The position numbers and the translations under genes are program-made. A stretch of 64,000 bases of DNA from CAYJPA01 sp964371945. GTDB lineage: Bacteria > Chloroflexota > Chloroflexia > Thermomicrobiales > UBA6265. The stretch lies in NCBI GenBank assembly GCA_964371945.1, contig CAYJPA010000004.1, positions 1 through 64,000 of the forward strand, given 5' to 3'. The notes under the pieces were generated by a model. The model did not search any database. It worked only from the letters and a program-made list of their open reading frames with translations, and was not told where the DNA came from. Below are positions 1 to 9,076 of this stretch, one piece after another; the first letter of the stretch is position 1; every line of letters begins with the position of its first letter.

Positions 1-303
1 GCCGTACTCATAACTCATAACTCATAACTCACCCAGTCCGTAAGCGGGGCGTCGATGCCTAAAGATTTGAAGTGCTTCATCAAAAAGTGCCGCCCTCGAA
101 TCACGACCAATTACGAAATCGGGAAATCTGCAGGAAAAAACGGATGGATGGGCAGGATCTGGATCTATCGCAATTTGGAAATGGAATGCAAGCTAATCAG
201 AAAACCGCAGACAGGAAACCAGCGAGGTAATCAGCTACCAATCATTTCCGACCAATCTTGCATATCGACCAAAAGAGAGAAAAGATAAACGCAGCATTTT
301 CGA
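1..303. other. Gene-free left edge with heptamer repeat
   Basis: No convincing coding sequence is visible. The stretch starts with a tandem heptamer, CTCATAA, repeated three times and followed by a partial fourth copy at 7-31. The remainder is AT-richer than the rest of the window. One 77-codon open frame (55-288) has no ribosome binding site and a basic, low-complexity composition, so it is not called. The stretch lies downstream of the minus-strand gene that ends at 304. Confidence 0.6.
7..31. repeat. Heptameric tandem repeat (CTCATAA)n
   Basis: Three exact copies of CTCATAA plus CTCA lie head to tail. The array probably continues the repeat-type intergenic DNA of this genome. No function can be read from it. 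Confidence 0.85.
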
Positions 304-1740
304 TTAAGCGAGTAGAAGATCTTCAATCGCCTCGAGATTTGGGGCCGCTCCTTCAATGAGGCACTGCCGAATAGCACGTCTCAGCACTGCCGCAGTCACC
401 TGTTCAATTTCAGCAAGCCCGTCATCGCGATCGCTCCGGTGAGCGGCAACCGCGGATCCGTGGACTCCCCTCGTTGAGCGGAGGCCGTACGATCTATGCA
501 TTTGTCGCTTTAATGCCGATCGCTCTTCGAATGTCGATCCGAGATGACGAGCGATCCGGAGTGAGGACCGATAAGAGAGTTCACTCGACTCACCAGACTT
601 CAGGTACAGCGCTTCAAGCGCTATCCACTCGTCGATCAATCGATCCTCAGGCGATGACCCGAACACGCTGTCGGTCAATCGCTTTTCAGCGACCGTAAGC
701 CTGCGATCGGCAATTGATCGCGCCGCCATTGACCAGGCCTCTCGCAGTGGTTCGACGTCGTCCTGCGTGAGGTTCCACCATCCCCGTTCGTCAATTGGAT
801 CCAGCCTCGCCTCATAGTTCATTTGAGGATTGTCAGGGAGCGGAAGTAGGGGATTACTGGACGTCCACTCCACCATCCCGCTCGCGACGAACTCCGTTCG
901 CGTCAGCCGCAACGCCCGTTCCAGTCCAGTGAAAACTGATTCGCCTTCCGGCAATATGGATTTAGTGAGTCCGGGTCTGAATTGTTCCAACGGGTATTTG
1001 CGTTCAAAGACGCTTCTCGGTGTTACCGATCCCCAATCCGGATGAATAGATCGAACATATTCGGCACGAACCATCCGCGCTTGTTCGTGCTCCGACGCGT
1101 AACGCACTAGTAGATTGTCGTCAATCAAAACCTGATTGAGTCGGGTCGCAAAATTGCGAAATAGAAACAGTCCTTTGATCGTGATACTTCCACGGTCATA
1201 TACGAGGGCTTCCAAATGCCGGTACAGGACGTCGAATGCCCGGTCTCTCGCGTGGCCTTCAGCGACCCACTTGAAGAGAATCGCCAAAAAAGGTCTCAGA
1301 TAGAGCGCAAAGAAGTTCCAACGTGGCCGCCCACTATCGCCGAACGTTCCCCAATCGGCGCGATCAAAAACGTACAAGAATTCAGTAAAAACCGGCGGCG
1401 CAGACTCGATGAATTCGAAAACGTTGACGGTAGCTTGATTGGTCCACAGTGCCGAGGAGTTCGATTCGACAGTCGCTTGTGCGCTTAGCCCTGGCGACTG
1501 CCTGCCCACCTGATGGCCCCCATAATTGCCATCAGTTCGATTAAGGAGGCGTACGTGAACGCTGTGGGCGTGCACTTGCGGAGACGAGCTGAGCGTCGCA
1601 AGCGCCATTTCAGCCCACTCGTAGATAACGTGCTGGAATTCTTCACTCTTATGATGACTCGCTTCGGGCAGATGATCACTCGCTTCCGCATAGCTCGGCA
1701 GAGTGTCGAACCTATCAACGAACGAAAATTCTGCAGCCAA
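304..1740 (-). CDS. Unknown protein with C-terminal Apea-like HEPN domain
   Basis: A 478-residue soluble protein. The N-terminal 350 residues resemble nothing I recognise. The C-terminal part (about 365-465) is helical and looks like an Apea-type HEPN domain: an ALEALYL helix, a conserved Arg-rich middle, and RSTRGVHG at 421-428, which fits the HEPN R-x(4-6)-H motif (R421, H427). HEPN domains are often RNases in toxin or defence systems, but Apea-like ones also occur in proteins of unknown role. Start: a TTG at 1740 preceded by AAAGGAGG with a 7-base spacer, which decides the start. It lies 81 bases downstream of another unknown gene on the same strand and is probably co-transcribed with it. 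Family assignment is by eye only. Confidence 0.7.
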   Translation of the reverse strand: MAAEFSFVDRFDTLPSYAEASDHLPEASHHKSEEFQHVIYEWAEMALATLSSSPQVHAHSVHVRLLNRTDGNYGGHQVGRQSPGLSAQATVESNSSALWTNQATVNVFEFIESAPPVFTEFLYVFDRADWGTFGDSGRPRWNFFALYLRPFLAILFKWVAEGHARDRAFDVLYRHLEALVYDRGSITIKGLFLFRNFATRLNQVLIDDNLLVRYASEHEQARMVRAEYVRSIHPDWGSVTPRSVFERKYPLEQFRPGLTKSILPEGESVFTGLERALRLTRTEFVASGMVEWTSSNPLLPLPDNPQMNYEARLDPIDERGWWNLTQDDVEPLREAWSMAARSIADRRLTVAEKRLTDSVFGSSPEDRLIDEWIALEALYLKSGESSELSYRSSLRIARHLGSTFEERSALKRQMHRSYGLRSTRGVHGSAVAAHRSDRDDGLAEIEQVTAAVLRRAIRQCLIEGAAPNLEAIEDLLLA

Positions 1741-1821
1741 TCACAAACCTCCTTTGCCGTGGGTGAGTGTATCTGGTTAGCCAAAAGAAACGCGGGCCGC
1801 ATGATTGCTGACCCGGGTTAC

Positions 1822-2820
1822 TCATTTGGATTCGTCCTGGGGCTGCTCGGTTTCACGGTAAGCGGCGCGAATTTGGTCTGGAGTCATGTCAGGGATCCAG
1901 TCCGGTTCTAGGTATGGCTTAAACGAAAACGACGATGCGGACACGCGTTCGGGGTCATCGAGAATGTGCGACACCGCCTCTGTCGTGAGGAAGCGTATGC
2001 CGAGCGTGTCGCTGGGCGCGCCGCTCATCCACTTCAAAAATGACAATATGTTGTCCGTCAGTGCGGCGATGAGCGGTAGTCTCCTAGCGAGCACGCGCGG
2101 ATCCCAGTTAATTCGTTGACGCTCGAAAACCCAGTGATGCGTCTTCACGGGTACCGCGCGAAGATAGAAGGATCCGTGGCGACTCTGCATCATGATCCGC
2201 ATTTGTGACCCCGGCGCGGGTACGCCGGGCGATGCTTCGGGTTGCATGGCGAAATACCCGTCGCCCGCCTGTGCTCTGAAGCCGTGTTTGAGACTGTTGT
2301 ATTCGCCCCGGAAATTCGTGTTGAGCAACTCGTTGGCGAACGCCCTCAACGCGGTAGCCGTTGCCTCGATATGCGCGGCTCGCCGATCGCCAGGCGGTGG
2401 CCAAGGCGAAACCGCTTCTGCGACAGTCCGCCACGAGACCGACCGAAGGTCCAGGCGGTTCTCGACATGCTCACGTTTGTGAATCTTCTCGATCACTGCC
2501 TCGAGCTGTTTGACCAGGTATCGAAGCATCCAGCCGGCGGGACACTCTGGTGCTTGCACCGCTGCACCTACCGCAACGAAGAGGCCCTCGATGGCGTGTG
2601 CGTAGCCGACTCGGAGCGCGACTGCCGCATGCAAATCGTGCGCACCGTCGAGGTTCGGCTCGTGAGTTTCAGCCAGATAAGTGAAGTAATCTGGATCAAT
2701 CCCGTTCAAGAACTCAATTTGAACCGACGGACTACCTGAGCTCCAGAAGCACAGGGGGCGATCGTCGATCACGATTGGACTTCCGAGGAGCTCGGATCCC
2801 TCTTCTTCTTGTTCGGTCAT
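1822..2820 (-). CDS. Unknown protein with YNSLKHG motif
   Basis: A 332-residue acidic protein, no signal peptide or membrane segment. I do not recognise the family. The middle (about residues 70-180) is helical and ends in RGEYNSLKHG near residues 171-180. The Arg...Lys-His arrangement recalls HEPN-like R...H motifs, although the spacing (seven residues) is longer than usual. The start was placed at the ATG at 2820, which has GGGAG eight bases upstream, rather than at a TTG 36 bases further upstream without one. It lies upstream of, and in line with, the HEPN-containing gene. Both may be read as one transcript. The function is unknown. Confidence 0.65.
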   Translation of the reverse strand: MTEQEEEGSELLGSPIVIDDRPLCFWSSGSPSVQIEFLNGIDPDYFTYLAETHEPNLDGAHDLHAAVALRVGYAHAIEGLFVAVGAAVQAPECPAGWMLRYLVKQLEAVIEKIHKREHVENRLDLRSVSWRTVAEAVSPWPPPGDRRAAHIEATATALRAFANELLNTNFRGEYNSLKHGFRAQAGDGYFAMQPEASPGVPAPGSQMRIMMQSRHGSFYLRAVPVKTHHWVFERQRINWDPRVLARRLPLIAALTDNILSFLKWMSGAPSDTLGIRFLTTEAVSHILDDPERVSASSFSFKPYLEPDWIPDMTPDQIRAAYRETEQPQDESK

Positions 2821-2924
2821 CCCAGGATCTCCCGCTTGTGCAAAGCGTATTACCAAGCACCGAAAAACGGAGCAAGCATACTGCCTGCCCCGTTCTGCTA
2901 GTGTGCAATTCTGGCCAGCTGGCT

Positions 2925-3476
2925 CTACGCGGATCGCATCGTCGCTAGTCTCGTTCGAAGTCGTTCAATCTGCAGCCGATTGCGCGCAATTGCGAGCTCG
3001 ATCAAGCTCGGCTCTGGAGGCATGACCGGCGCTTCCGGGACCTCATGGACCGTGAGCGGCTTCGGTGTCCTCGGCGTTCGAATCGGAGTCGACCGGGACT
3101 CTCTCCGGATCTCCCTAGCGATTGCCGTCGCCCTGGTCGCGAAGAGCTCGAGCTGGTCCGGCGTCAGTGCGGCATACGCGAGGATCTCGCCAGCGAAGCC
3201 CAGTCCGAGCTGAGCGCGATCGCGTTTCGGGATGAGTCGAACTTGTCGACTGACGCCGCGTTGAGCGAGGGCGTCGACATCGATCAGCGGAGAATGAATC
3301 TCACCGCGGTTGAGAGTTGCTCAAATTTATGCTGCTCGCTCAACCACAGCGCTCATCATTGTGTCGATGTCACGGTCAATCTCTTGGCAACTGCCCTGGA
3401 AATGCACCTGCGGCTCATCTCGATACTTAAAAATCGAAACGACAACGCGTCGAATCGGCAATCCGCCTCCGCCCAT
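2925..3476 (-). pseudogene. Open frame without usable start, interrupted by two stops
   Basis: On the minus strand a frame with coding-like third positions runs from 3320 to a TAG at 2925 (131 codons). It contains a recognisable protein-like stretch (TPDQLELFATRATAIAREI) and a proline-rich linker before a helical, Arg-rich end. It has no ATG, GTG or TTG near its beginning. The same frame continues upstream across TGA (3321-3323) and TAA (3327-3329) into a 49-codon open part starting at an ATG at 3476. The simplest reading is a decayed gene with in-frame stops. Two short genes, one with a non-standard start, cannot be excluded. No family is recognised. It abuts a transposase remnant, which fits local decay. 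Confidence 0.45.
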
Positions 3477-3664
3477 TCGTGGACTCGCCGCCGAATCATC
3501 CCATCAGAGCAACCGGCCGTGGCGATCCGTTCACACTTAGGCCCATAGACAAACGCCGCCACGACGTGCTCAAACACCACCCGGTCGGGAACCCTTGGGC
3601 GATGACACCCGAGCGAATCCGACGGCACGACAACCGGATGCGGTGGCAACAAGGTCGAGAACAC
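3356..3664 (-). pseudogene. IS5-family transposase remnant (N-terminal part)
   Basis: The translated frame contains LLPPHP, then GCHRPRVPDRVVFEHVV, followed by GCSDGMIRRRVHEWAEA. This is the order of the N-terminal (DUF4096-like) helix-turn-helix region of IS5-family transposases, in which a LPP...GRPRVPDR segment precedes the DNA-binding helices and an (R/Q)EW helix. Similarity fades at about 3410, and no DDE catalytic domain follows, so only about 85 residues of a normal 250-300 remain. There is no proper start either: the frame opens after a stop just upstream. No terminal inverted repeats or target duplications were found. It marks an old insertion between the HEPN pair and the regulator at 4081. 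Confidence 0.65.
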
Positions 3665-4080
3665 TTACCAAACAGATTCAAGCACGTATGCTGGAAGAAC
3701 AGGCACGGGAACCTTCGCCAATCAAAGAGATCATACACCTCCATGATCGATGGGCTCGTGTCTGTTTGTCACCTCCTGCCGGTCACGCTTATTCCGGATT
3801 CTAGTGTGCTTGATCGACTGCTGTTCTCGCCGCTCCGGTCAAGCCGAGGACTCCGATCGATCGACTCCTCCATCGTGCCAATCACCTGCGGACATATCTT
3901 CCGGAGAATTCCCAACTCCCCAGCCCATCCCGACATGCAACTACGCCCTGACGTGGTTCAAACGTGTACGGCAGCGAACACTCTTCCATAAGCCGCTCAT
4001 ATTTCGGGTATCATTCTCAATTGCATCAGTGCTTGGTGCTTACGTATCGCTGGCCAGAATGACCATCTTCGAGGTAGGCA
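3665..4080. other. Gene-free stretch upstream of the STAND regulator
   Basis: I see no convincing gene on either strand. The final 70 bases should hold the promoter and leader of the plus-strand regulator at 4081. Its ribosome binding site, GAGGTA, lies a few bases before the ATG. The rest may be debris of the mobile element at 3356-3664. Confidence 0.5.
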
Positions 4081-6426
4081 ATGGGCGTTGCAAACACGCT
4101 CAGCCGGCGCGTTCGAGAACATCGTAAAGCGCTGGGACTATCGCAGCACGACCTCGCAAAACGCGCCCGGATCACCCAACCTCGCATCTCTCAGATCGAG
4201 AACGGGAAAATGGACGGGCCGCTCCCTCCGCGTACCCTCCGAGACCTCGCCGACGCCCTCTTCGTTGAACCCACCACATTGATTGCCGGCGATCCGACTT
4301 ACGATCTACCTGAATATGTTGAGCAAGGCGTTGCAAGTGGATCGGCTAGCACCTTTCCTGGACAGTCCATCATGCTTTTTGGGCGCGAGCGCGCGCTCGA
4401 TGAAATCGAGTCACTCCTCAACTCGAACGACATCCGACTTGTCACGCTCACGGGCCCCGGTGGGATTGGCAAAACGCATCTTGCGCTTCGCGTGGCGATG
4501 GCGCTCGAAACGGCAACCGGCGATCCGACCACGGTCGTTTCGCTCGCGAATTGCCTGAATGCGGCCGAAGCGAATTCCGAGCTGGCGCGCGGGCTTGGAA
4601 TTCGTGAGCGTGGCGACGAACCGCTTCGAAGTCGACTGCTGGCGAACCTGAGAGCCAAGCCGCGGGTCATCGTGCTCGACAATCTGGAGCAGGCGTTACC
4701 TTCCGCGGCGACACTGGTCGCCGATCTGATCGCCGCGTGTCCTGGACTCAAGTTTCTGGTCACCAGTCGAGCGCGGCTCCATGTTCGCGGCGAGCGGGAA
4801 TACGCGGTGCCGCCACTCCAATTGCCCGAACAGGAATATGAATCCGGCTTCGATCAGATTTCAGGTTCCCCCGCTGTGCAGCTCTTCGTTGCGCGGACTC
4901 TTGCTGTTGTCGCCCAGTTCGAATTGACCGGCGAAAACGCATCCAGTGTCGCAGCGATCTGCCGCCGGCTGGACGGTCTGCCGCTCGCGATTGAGCTGGC
5001 CGCGGCGCGGATGCGGGCGTACACGCCTGCCCAAATGCTCTGCCGGCTCGAACGACGATTGCCGGTGCTGACCGGTGGTGCGCGCGATCTGCCACCCCGG
5101 CACCAAACGATGCGAGGCGCCATCGGTTGGAGCTATGAGCTCCTCAAGAGGGAGGAACGAGCGCTCTTTCGTCAGCTCTCGGTCTTTGCGGGCGGGTTCA
5201 CGCTCGAAGCGGCGGAAATCGTGGCGGGGTCAGCCGCGATCGACGATTCCATCGCCTCGCTTCTTGAGCAAAACTTGTTGACTGGGACCAAGTTCTCGGA
5301 TGATGCATTGCGATTTGGGATGCTTGAAACGATCCGTGAGTACGCCAGCGAGCAACTCGCTGAACATCGAGAACAGGACGACACTGCCGGGCGGCATATG
5401 CAATGGTGCGCGGAGCTTGCGGAAGAGGCCGAAACGCATTTGTTTGGCGCCGGAGAACCTCAATGGCTGGACCGGCTCGAGGTCGAACATGCGAATCTGC
5501 AGGCGGCGCTGACCTGGGCGTTTCGCCACGGTGAATCGATGGCCGGTACTCGGATCGCGCTTGCGTTGACCGACTTTTGGTATCTTCGAGGTCACTTGAG
5601 CGTGGGGCGGCAATGGCTCGGAAAAGCGCTCTCGCAGATCAAAAAACGCACCGGCGAAGACGACGATACCGCAATCGCTCACATCCGGGCCTTGGCCTGT
5701 GCAAGCCAGTTGTCCCAACCACTCGGGGATCATGAGGCCGCGGTTTTACTGGCTACGGAGAGCCTCGAACTCTCCCGAAGCCGCGGATACCGCCCAGGGA
5801 TTGCGAGAGCGCTCGTACTTCTTGCCAATCTCGAGCATCTCCGGCACGAGCTCGATCGAGCCGAATCTCATCATCACGAGGCGCTTGCACTCTTCCGCGA
5901 ACTGGGCGTTCGGTCCTGGGTGGTGGCGGAATTGAACAATCTGGGTGGACTTGCGGTTGAACGCGGGGACCCCAATGGCGCTCAAGCGTTTGCTGACGAG
6001 GCGCTTATGATCGCCCGAGAATCCGGTGATGCCTGGGGCGCAAGTCTTGCGCTTCGAACGCTGGGCGATGTTTCGTTGTTGCGTGGCTCCAGCGCGACCG
6101 CTGCAACGAGAGTTGCCGAGAGTCTTGATATCAACCTCCGGACGGGAAACCGGTGGGGCATTGCCGATTCGCTGGCCGCGTTTGCCAGTATTTCCGTGGC
6201 GAGAGGTGAAATGGAGAACGCGGTTCAACATTTCGCGTCGGCCAAGGCGCTCTACGACCAACTCGGCATTCGGGTCCCGCCTCCGCTTCGACCCGATTGG
6301 ACGGAAGCGCTCATCTCTGCCCGAACAGGAGTCGGTAACGAACGGTTTGACGCCGTTTGGCAAGTCGGACTTCACAAATCGACCCAGGGAGCCATCGCCG
6401 ATGCCCTTTCGAGGAGCATCGACTAG
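4081..6426 (+). CDS. XRE-family regulator with STAND-type ATPase and TPR region
   Basis: A 781-residue cytoplasmic signalling protein. Residues 4-60 form a lambda-repressor-type (XRE) helix-turn-helix (LSQHDLAKRARITQPRISQ). An ATPase module of the NB-ARC/AfsR type follows, with Walker A GPGGIGKT at 125-132, Walker B RVIVLDNLEQ with Asp200, and GLPLAIELAAAR from 299. A winged-helix-like part (FRQLSVFAGGFTLEAAEIV) comes next. From about residue 420 to the end there are TPR-like helical hairpins that would bind the signal. Such proteins are usually nucleotide-switched transcription regulators, and some STAND proteins act in phage defence. It is monocistronic and ends tail to tail with the GNAT gene, sharing the palindrome CTAG. 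The inducer and targets cannot be read from the sequence. Confidence 0.88.
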   Translation: MGVANTLSRRVREHRKALGLSQHDLAKRARITQPRISQIENGKMDGPLPPRTLRDLADALFVEPTTLIAGDPTYDLPEYVEQGVASGSASTFPGQSIMLFGRERALDEIESLLNSNDIRLVTLTGPGGIGKTHLALRVAMALETATGDPTTVVSLANCLNAAEANSELARGLGIRERGDEPLRSRLLANLRAKPRVIVLDNLEQALPSAATLVADLIAACPGLKFLVTSRARLHVRGEREYAVPPLQLPEQEYESGFDQISGSPAVQLFVARTLAVVAQFELTGENASSVAAICRRLDGLPLAIELAAARMRAYTPAQMLCRLERRLPVLTGGARDLPPRHQTMRGAIGWSYELLKREERALFRQLSVFAGGFTLEAAEIVAGSAAIDDSIASLLEQNLLTGTKFSDDALRFGMLETIREYASEQLAEHREQDDTAGRHMQWCAELAEEAETHLFGAGEPQWLDRLEVEHANLQAALTWAFRHGESMAGTRIALALTDFWYLRGHLSVGRQWLGKALSQIKKRTGEDDDTAIAHIRALACASQLSQPLGDHEAAVLLATESLELSRSRGYRPGIARALVLLANLEHLRHELDRAESHHHEALALFRELGVRSWVVAELNNLGGLAVERGDPNGAQAFADEALMIARESGDAWGASLALRTLGDVSLLRGSSATAATRVAESLDINLRTGNRWGIADSLAAFASISVARGEMENAVQHFASAKALYDQLGIRVPPPLRPDWTEALISARTGVGNERFDAVWQVGLHKSTQGAIADALSRSID

Positions 6427-7217
6427 CCCAGCGACCCTGGCAATTCGAATGTCCGGGTCTTGAAGAGCTGAACGCAACCTAGATGGCTGTACGTCAGCTC
6501 AACGCGGTTTCCCCAGGTCGTCGTGAAGAAGTTCAGTGCGCTTCCTTCCGCTCGCGCGTCGTCGAGCATACGCTGCAGAATTGCGGTGCCGACGCCATGT
6601 CTACGCGCCGCGGGCAGCGTCGCGATTCCCCACATACCGGTGAGTCCATTACCGAGCGGCACGCTTGACGCCACGCCTATCGGCTCTCCACCAAGCCAAC
6701 CGATGTAGAAGCGGTAGCGTCCGGCCGCGACGTGCTTCCGAGCAAGTTCGCGATCCCAATCGTGAAGCTCCGACGGTACATCGAATCCCGCGGTCTGGAT
6801 TGCCGAGTACAGGTCTGCTTCTTCCGGCGTTGTTGCCAGCGTTACAGCGACATCTGGATTTCCGGTGAGCTCCACTGATTCTGGAATCGACCAGAAGGTG
6901 CGGCATTCTTCGGTTTCGATGAATCCCTCGCCGGCCAAGCGTTCGGGCCAACCGGTTGTCAGCGCAAGCGGAGAAACGCGAATGCGCGGGGTAGCGCCGT
7001 GCCGTTGTAAACAGTCGACGATATGCCGGAGCGTCTCTTGCGCGACTCGGGGCGATACGCGATCGAGCAGCGCAAGATTGAACTCGTCCGCGTGTGGGCA
7101 GGTGAAGATGACCGCGTCGCCAATGGTCGATCGAGCGGCGAAATACTCCTGCATGAGCTCGTCGCCCTGGAGAATCCGCTCCCAGGCGGTCAACGTCTTC
7201 GTTGCCGTATTCGTCAT
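6423..7217 (-). CDS. GNAT family N-acetyltransferase
   Basis: 264 residues. The C-terminal half (about 130-264) is a GNAT fold: the acetyl-CoA binding segment is seen as RRHGVGTAILQRML, where the R-x-x-G-x-G/A pattern contacts the pyrophosphate, preceded by a GMWGIATLPA strand. The N-terminal half resembles the degenerate first GNAT-like half of two-domain acetyltransferases. The ATG at 7217 overlaps the stop of the DUF2156 gene as ATGA, with GGAGGA just upstream, so the two are translationally coupled. As the last gene of the arginine decarboxylase operon it may acylate a product of that pathway, such as agmatine. That is inference from context; the fold alone does not show the substrate. 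Confidence 0.82.
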   Translation of the reverse strand: MTNTATKTLTAWERILQGDELMQEYFAARSTIGDAVIFTCPHADEFNLALLDRVSPRVAQETLRHIVDCLQRHGATPRIRVSPLALTTGWPERLAGEGFIETEECRTFWSIPESVELTGNPDVAVTLATTPEEADLYSAIQTAGFDVPSELHDWDRELARKHVAAGRYRFYIGWLGGEPIGVASSVPLGNGLTGMWGIATLPAARRHGVGTAILQRMLDDARAEGSALNFFTTTWGNRVELTYSHLGCVQLFKTRTFELPGSLG

Positions 7218-8131
7218 GCTCCTCCCTCGTCCGAAATCACGAATTTCCGCAAATAGCGGCACGGTTGCAGCGAGCGTTTGAACGTGATGAGTCCTGGGAT
7301 CCCGAGGTCCTGCTCGATGTTGGCGAACTCAAAACCGGCATCGAGCAGCAAGCGGCTGCGAAGGTGAATCAGAAGCGACGAAATCCCAGGGTGAGACCAA
7401 TCGGTTTTCATGAAATGGTGATTGCTGAACCGTCCGCCCGGCGCCCCCTCCCAGAGCGTGAATGCGCACATTGCACCAGCGTCAAACACACCGCAGCCCG
7501 AGACGGCAACGGGGTCCCCAAAGAGAAGCAGTCGCTCCAGCGCAGTTCGTTCCGACCTCCTGGCCCCGGGATCCTCGGGACGACCTTCAGCCCACACGTC
7601 AAACAATTCGAACATGGCGCGTTTGGTGGCGCGGCAGCTCAAATCCAGCGGGCGAACATCGAGGCGGCTCTGACGGGCGACCTTGTTTGCTTTGGCGCGA
7701 TGGCCGGCAAAACGACGCCCCGACAGCGCCGCCCATTCCCGAATCGACAGGACGTAATCGAAATTCGAGGGGTCTTCGACGATCATGAATTCGTCCGCCG
7801 GCCAGTCGCCGGCGGTGACGACGGATTCCGAGATCAGTCGCAGTCTGGGTTCGAGACCTTCTTTCCTTGACCGCGCGAGGAGCGCCCTTGCGGTTTCCAC
7901 GACCTGGTGATCGCCAATGAATGAATAGAAGTAGTCGTTTGTCAGGTAATTTTTGAAGCGCACCACGAGATTCTGATTGAGTATCGAGATCCGGAACGAT
8001 CCATCGACATTCCAGCACCAGAGGCTGCCCGCGTTGAAATCGGAGGACGGCTCGAGTCGGCGCGTTACCGACTCAATCGCCGGCCGGTCGGTGACTTCAA
8101 TGGGTTTGAACGTTGGAAATGAAGGCAGCAT
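7214..8131 (-). CDS. DUF2156 domain protein (GNAT-like aminoacyl transferase family)
   Basis: 305 residues. The protein looks like the DUF2156/phosphatidylglycerol lysyltransferase C-terminal family: tandem GNAT-like halves with a conserved FANIEQDLGIPGLITFKRS end segment and a central basic helix (HRAKANKVARQ). Known members of this fold move an amino acid from aminoacyl-tRNA to lipids or small molecules. No membrane segments are present, so a lipid-flipping role is unlikely. The start at 8131 has GGAGGAGAG directly before the ATG. The gene lies 96 bases after the PRMT-like methyltransferase gene and overlaps the following GNAT gene by ATGA. In this operon it may aminoacylate an agmatine-derived or peptide product; this is inferred. 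Confidence 0.75.
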   Translation of the reverse strand: MLPSFPTFKPIEVTDRPAIESVTRRLEPSSDFNAGSLWCWNVDGSFRISILNQNLVVRFKNYLTNDYFYSFIGDHQVVETARALLARSRKEGLEPRLRLISESVVTAGDWPADEFMIVEDPSNFDYVLSIREWAALSGRRFAGHRAKANKVARQSRLDVRPLDLSCRATKRAMFELFDVWAEGRPEDPGARRSERTALERLLLFGDPVAVSGCGVFDAGAMCAFTLWEGAPGGRFSNHHFMKTDWSHPGISSLLIHLRSRLLLDAGFEFANIEQDLGIPGLITFKRSLQPCRYLRKFVISDEGGA

Positions 8132-8227
8132 CTCTCCTCCTGACCGCCGACAGGCGTGCTTCTAGCCTCGAGAACGGCACTGCCGCTCCCGTCTTCGATT
8201 TGCTTGTGGTCTAGGTGGCGACCTTGC

Positions 8228-9076
8228 CTACAGGCGCCAGTTGAACGATCCGAGACCGCCGCTCATGACAAAGCTGACCTGGAATGGAATATGGGAATCG
8301 GGCCGGACTCGTACCGGCGGGTCGAGGTGAAGAATCTTGTCGCCGTTGAGGGCGTTGGTTTGTCCAAGCGCGATGTTGCGGCTCAGGTGCGCCACACCCG
8401 ATACCCGGACACCGTTCGCCTCGCCGGCGGCGATACCGTTCAGATCGAGTGACCGCCGCACCACTGGCTCGACCGGGCGGGTCAGATCAACCTCGGTCAC
8501 CAACGCCGTGCACGTTAGAGGCCGCACGCTCGTCGCATGCCAGCCCTCTTCCGAACCGTCATAGTTCGGCCATTCATGGAAAGGAGCTACGATCCGGAAA
8601 CCATAGAATCGGTCATCGACTTCGACCAGTTCCACGAATGTCTCGTACCGCTCAGGAATCAATCGCGTTTTCGGATCGATCACGCCTCGTTCGCGAAGCG
8701 CATTGACGACCGCGACCTGCATCTCTTCGATCAAGCCGGTTTCGATCAGCTCGCCGATAAAGACATCAACATGGCCCGGAAGCTCTACTTGGAGGGCATC
8801 CCCCGCTACGACGACGATTCGCTCGTCCAGTCCATTCAACGCGACGCTGAGCCTGAGCGATTTGACCAAACCGGGATCGAGCTCGACCGCGTAGACGCGC
8901 CCCGCGCCGGCTTCGACCGCGAAAAACGAGAGAATCCCCGTGCCGGCCCCTGCATCGACAACGATGTCCCCCGGACGCACGACCTGATTGATTGCTTCCC
9001 GAAATGCCAGCGTGCGCTCGGTATCTTTGAGACACGTGTAGGGCGAGTCTGAGGTGGACCAAACAGTCGCTACCAT
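8228..9076 (-). CDS. PRMT-like SAM-dependent methyltransferase
   Basis: 282 residues. The protein has the layout of the protein arginine methyltransferase family. LKDTERTLAFREAI (16-29) matches the L-x-D-x-x-R-x-x-x-(Y/F)-x-x-A-I entry helix. VDAGAGTGILSFFA (40-53) is the SAM-binding motif I, YAVELD is the acidic loop, and GELIETGLIEE stands where PRMTs carry the double-E loop. The C-terminal beta-barrel-like region (130-282) is also PRMT-like. The substrate could be a guanidino group on a protein or, given the neighbour, free agmatine or an arginine derivative. Start: an ATG at 9076 with GGAGAT seven bases upstream, overlapping the decarboxylase stop by 7 bases (ATGGTAG). Bacterial PRMT-like proteins are poorly characterised. 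Confidence 0.78.
   Translation of the reverse strand: MVATVWSTSDSPYTCLKDTERTLAFREAINQVVRPGDIVVDAGAGTGILSFFAVEAGAGRVYAVELDPGLVKSLRLSVALNGLDERIVVVAGDALQVELPGHVDVFIGELIETGLIEEMQVAVVNALRERGVIDPKTRLIPERYETFVELVEVDDRFYGFRIVAPFHEWPNYDGSEEGWHATSVRPLTCTALVTEVDLTRPVEPVVRRSLDLNGIAAGEANGVRVSGVAHLSRNIALGQTNALNGDKILHLDPPVRVRPDSHIPFQVSFVMSGGLGSFNWRL

Noticed and set aside
55..288. 77-codon open frame at the left edge
   Set aside because: No ribosome binding site, basic low-complexity composition and no resemblance to a protein family.
3045..3548. 167-codon plus-strand frame
   Set aside because: Codon pattern is that of an antisense shadow: the minus strand over 2925-3320 carries the protein-like reading.
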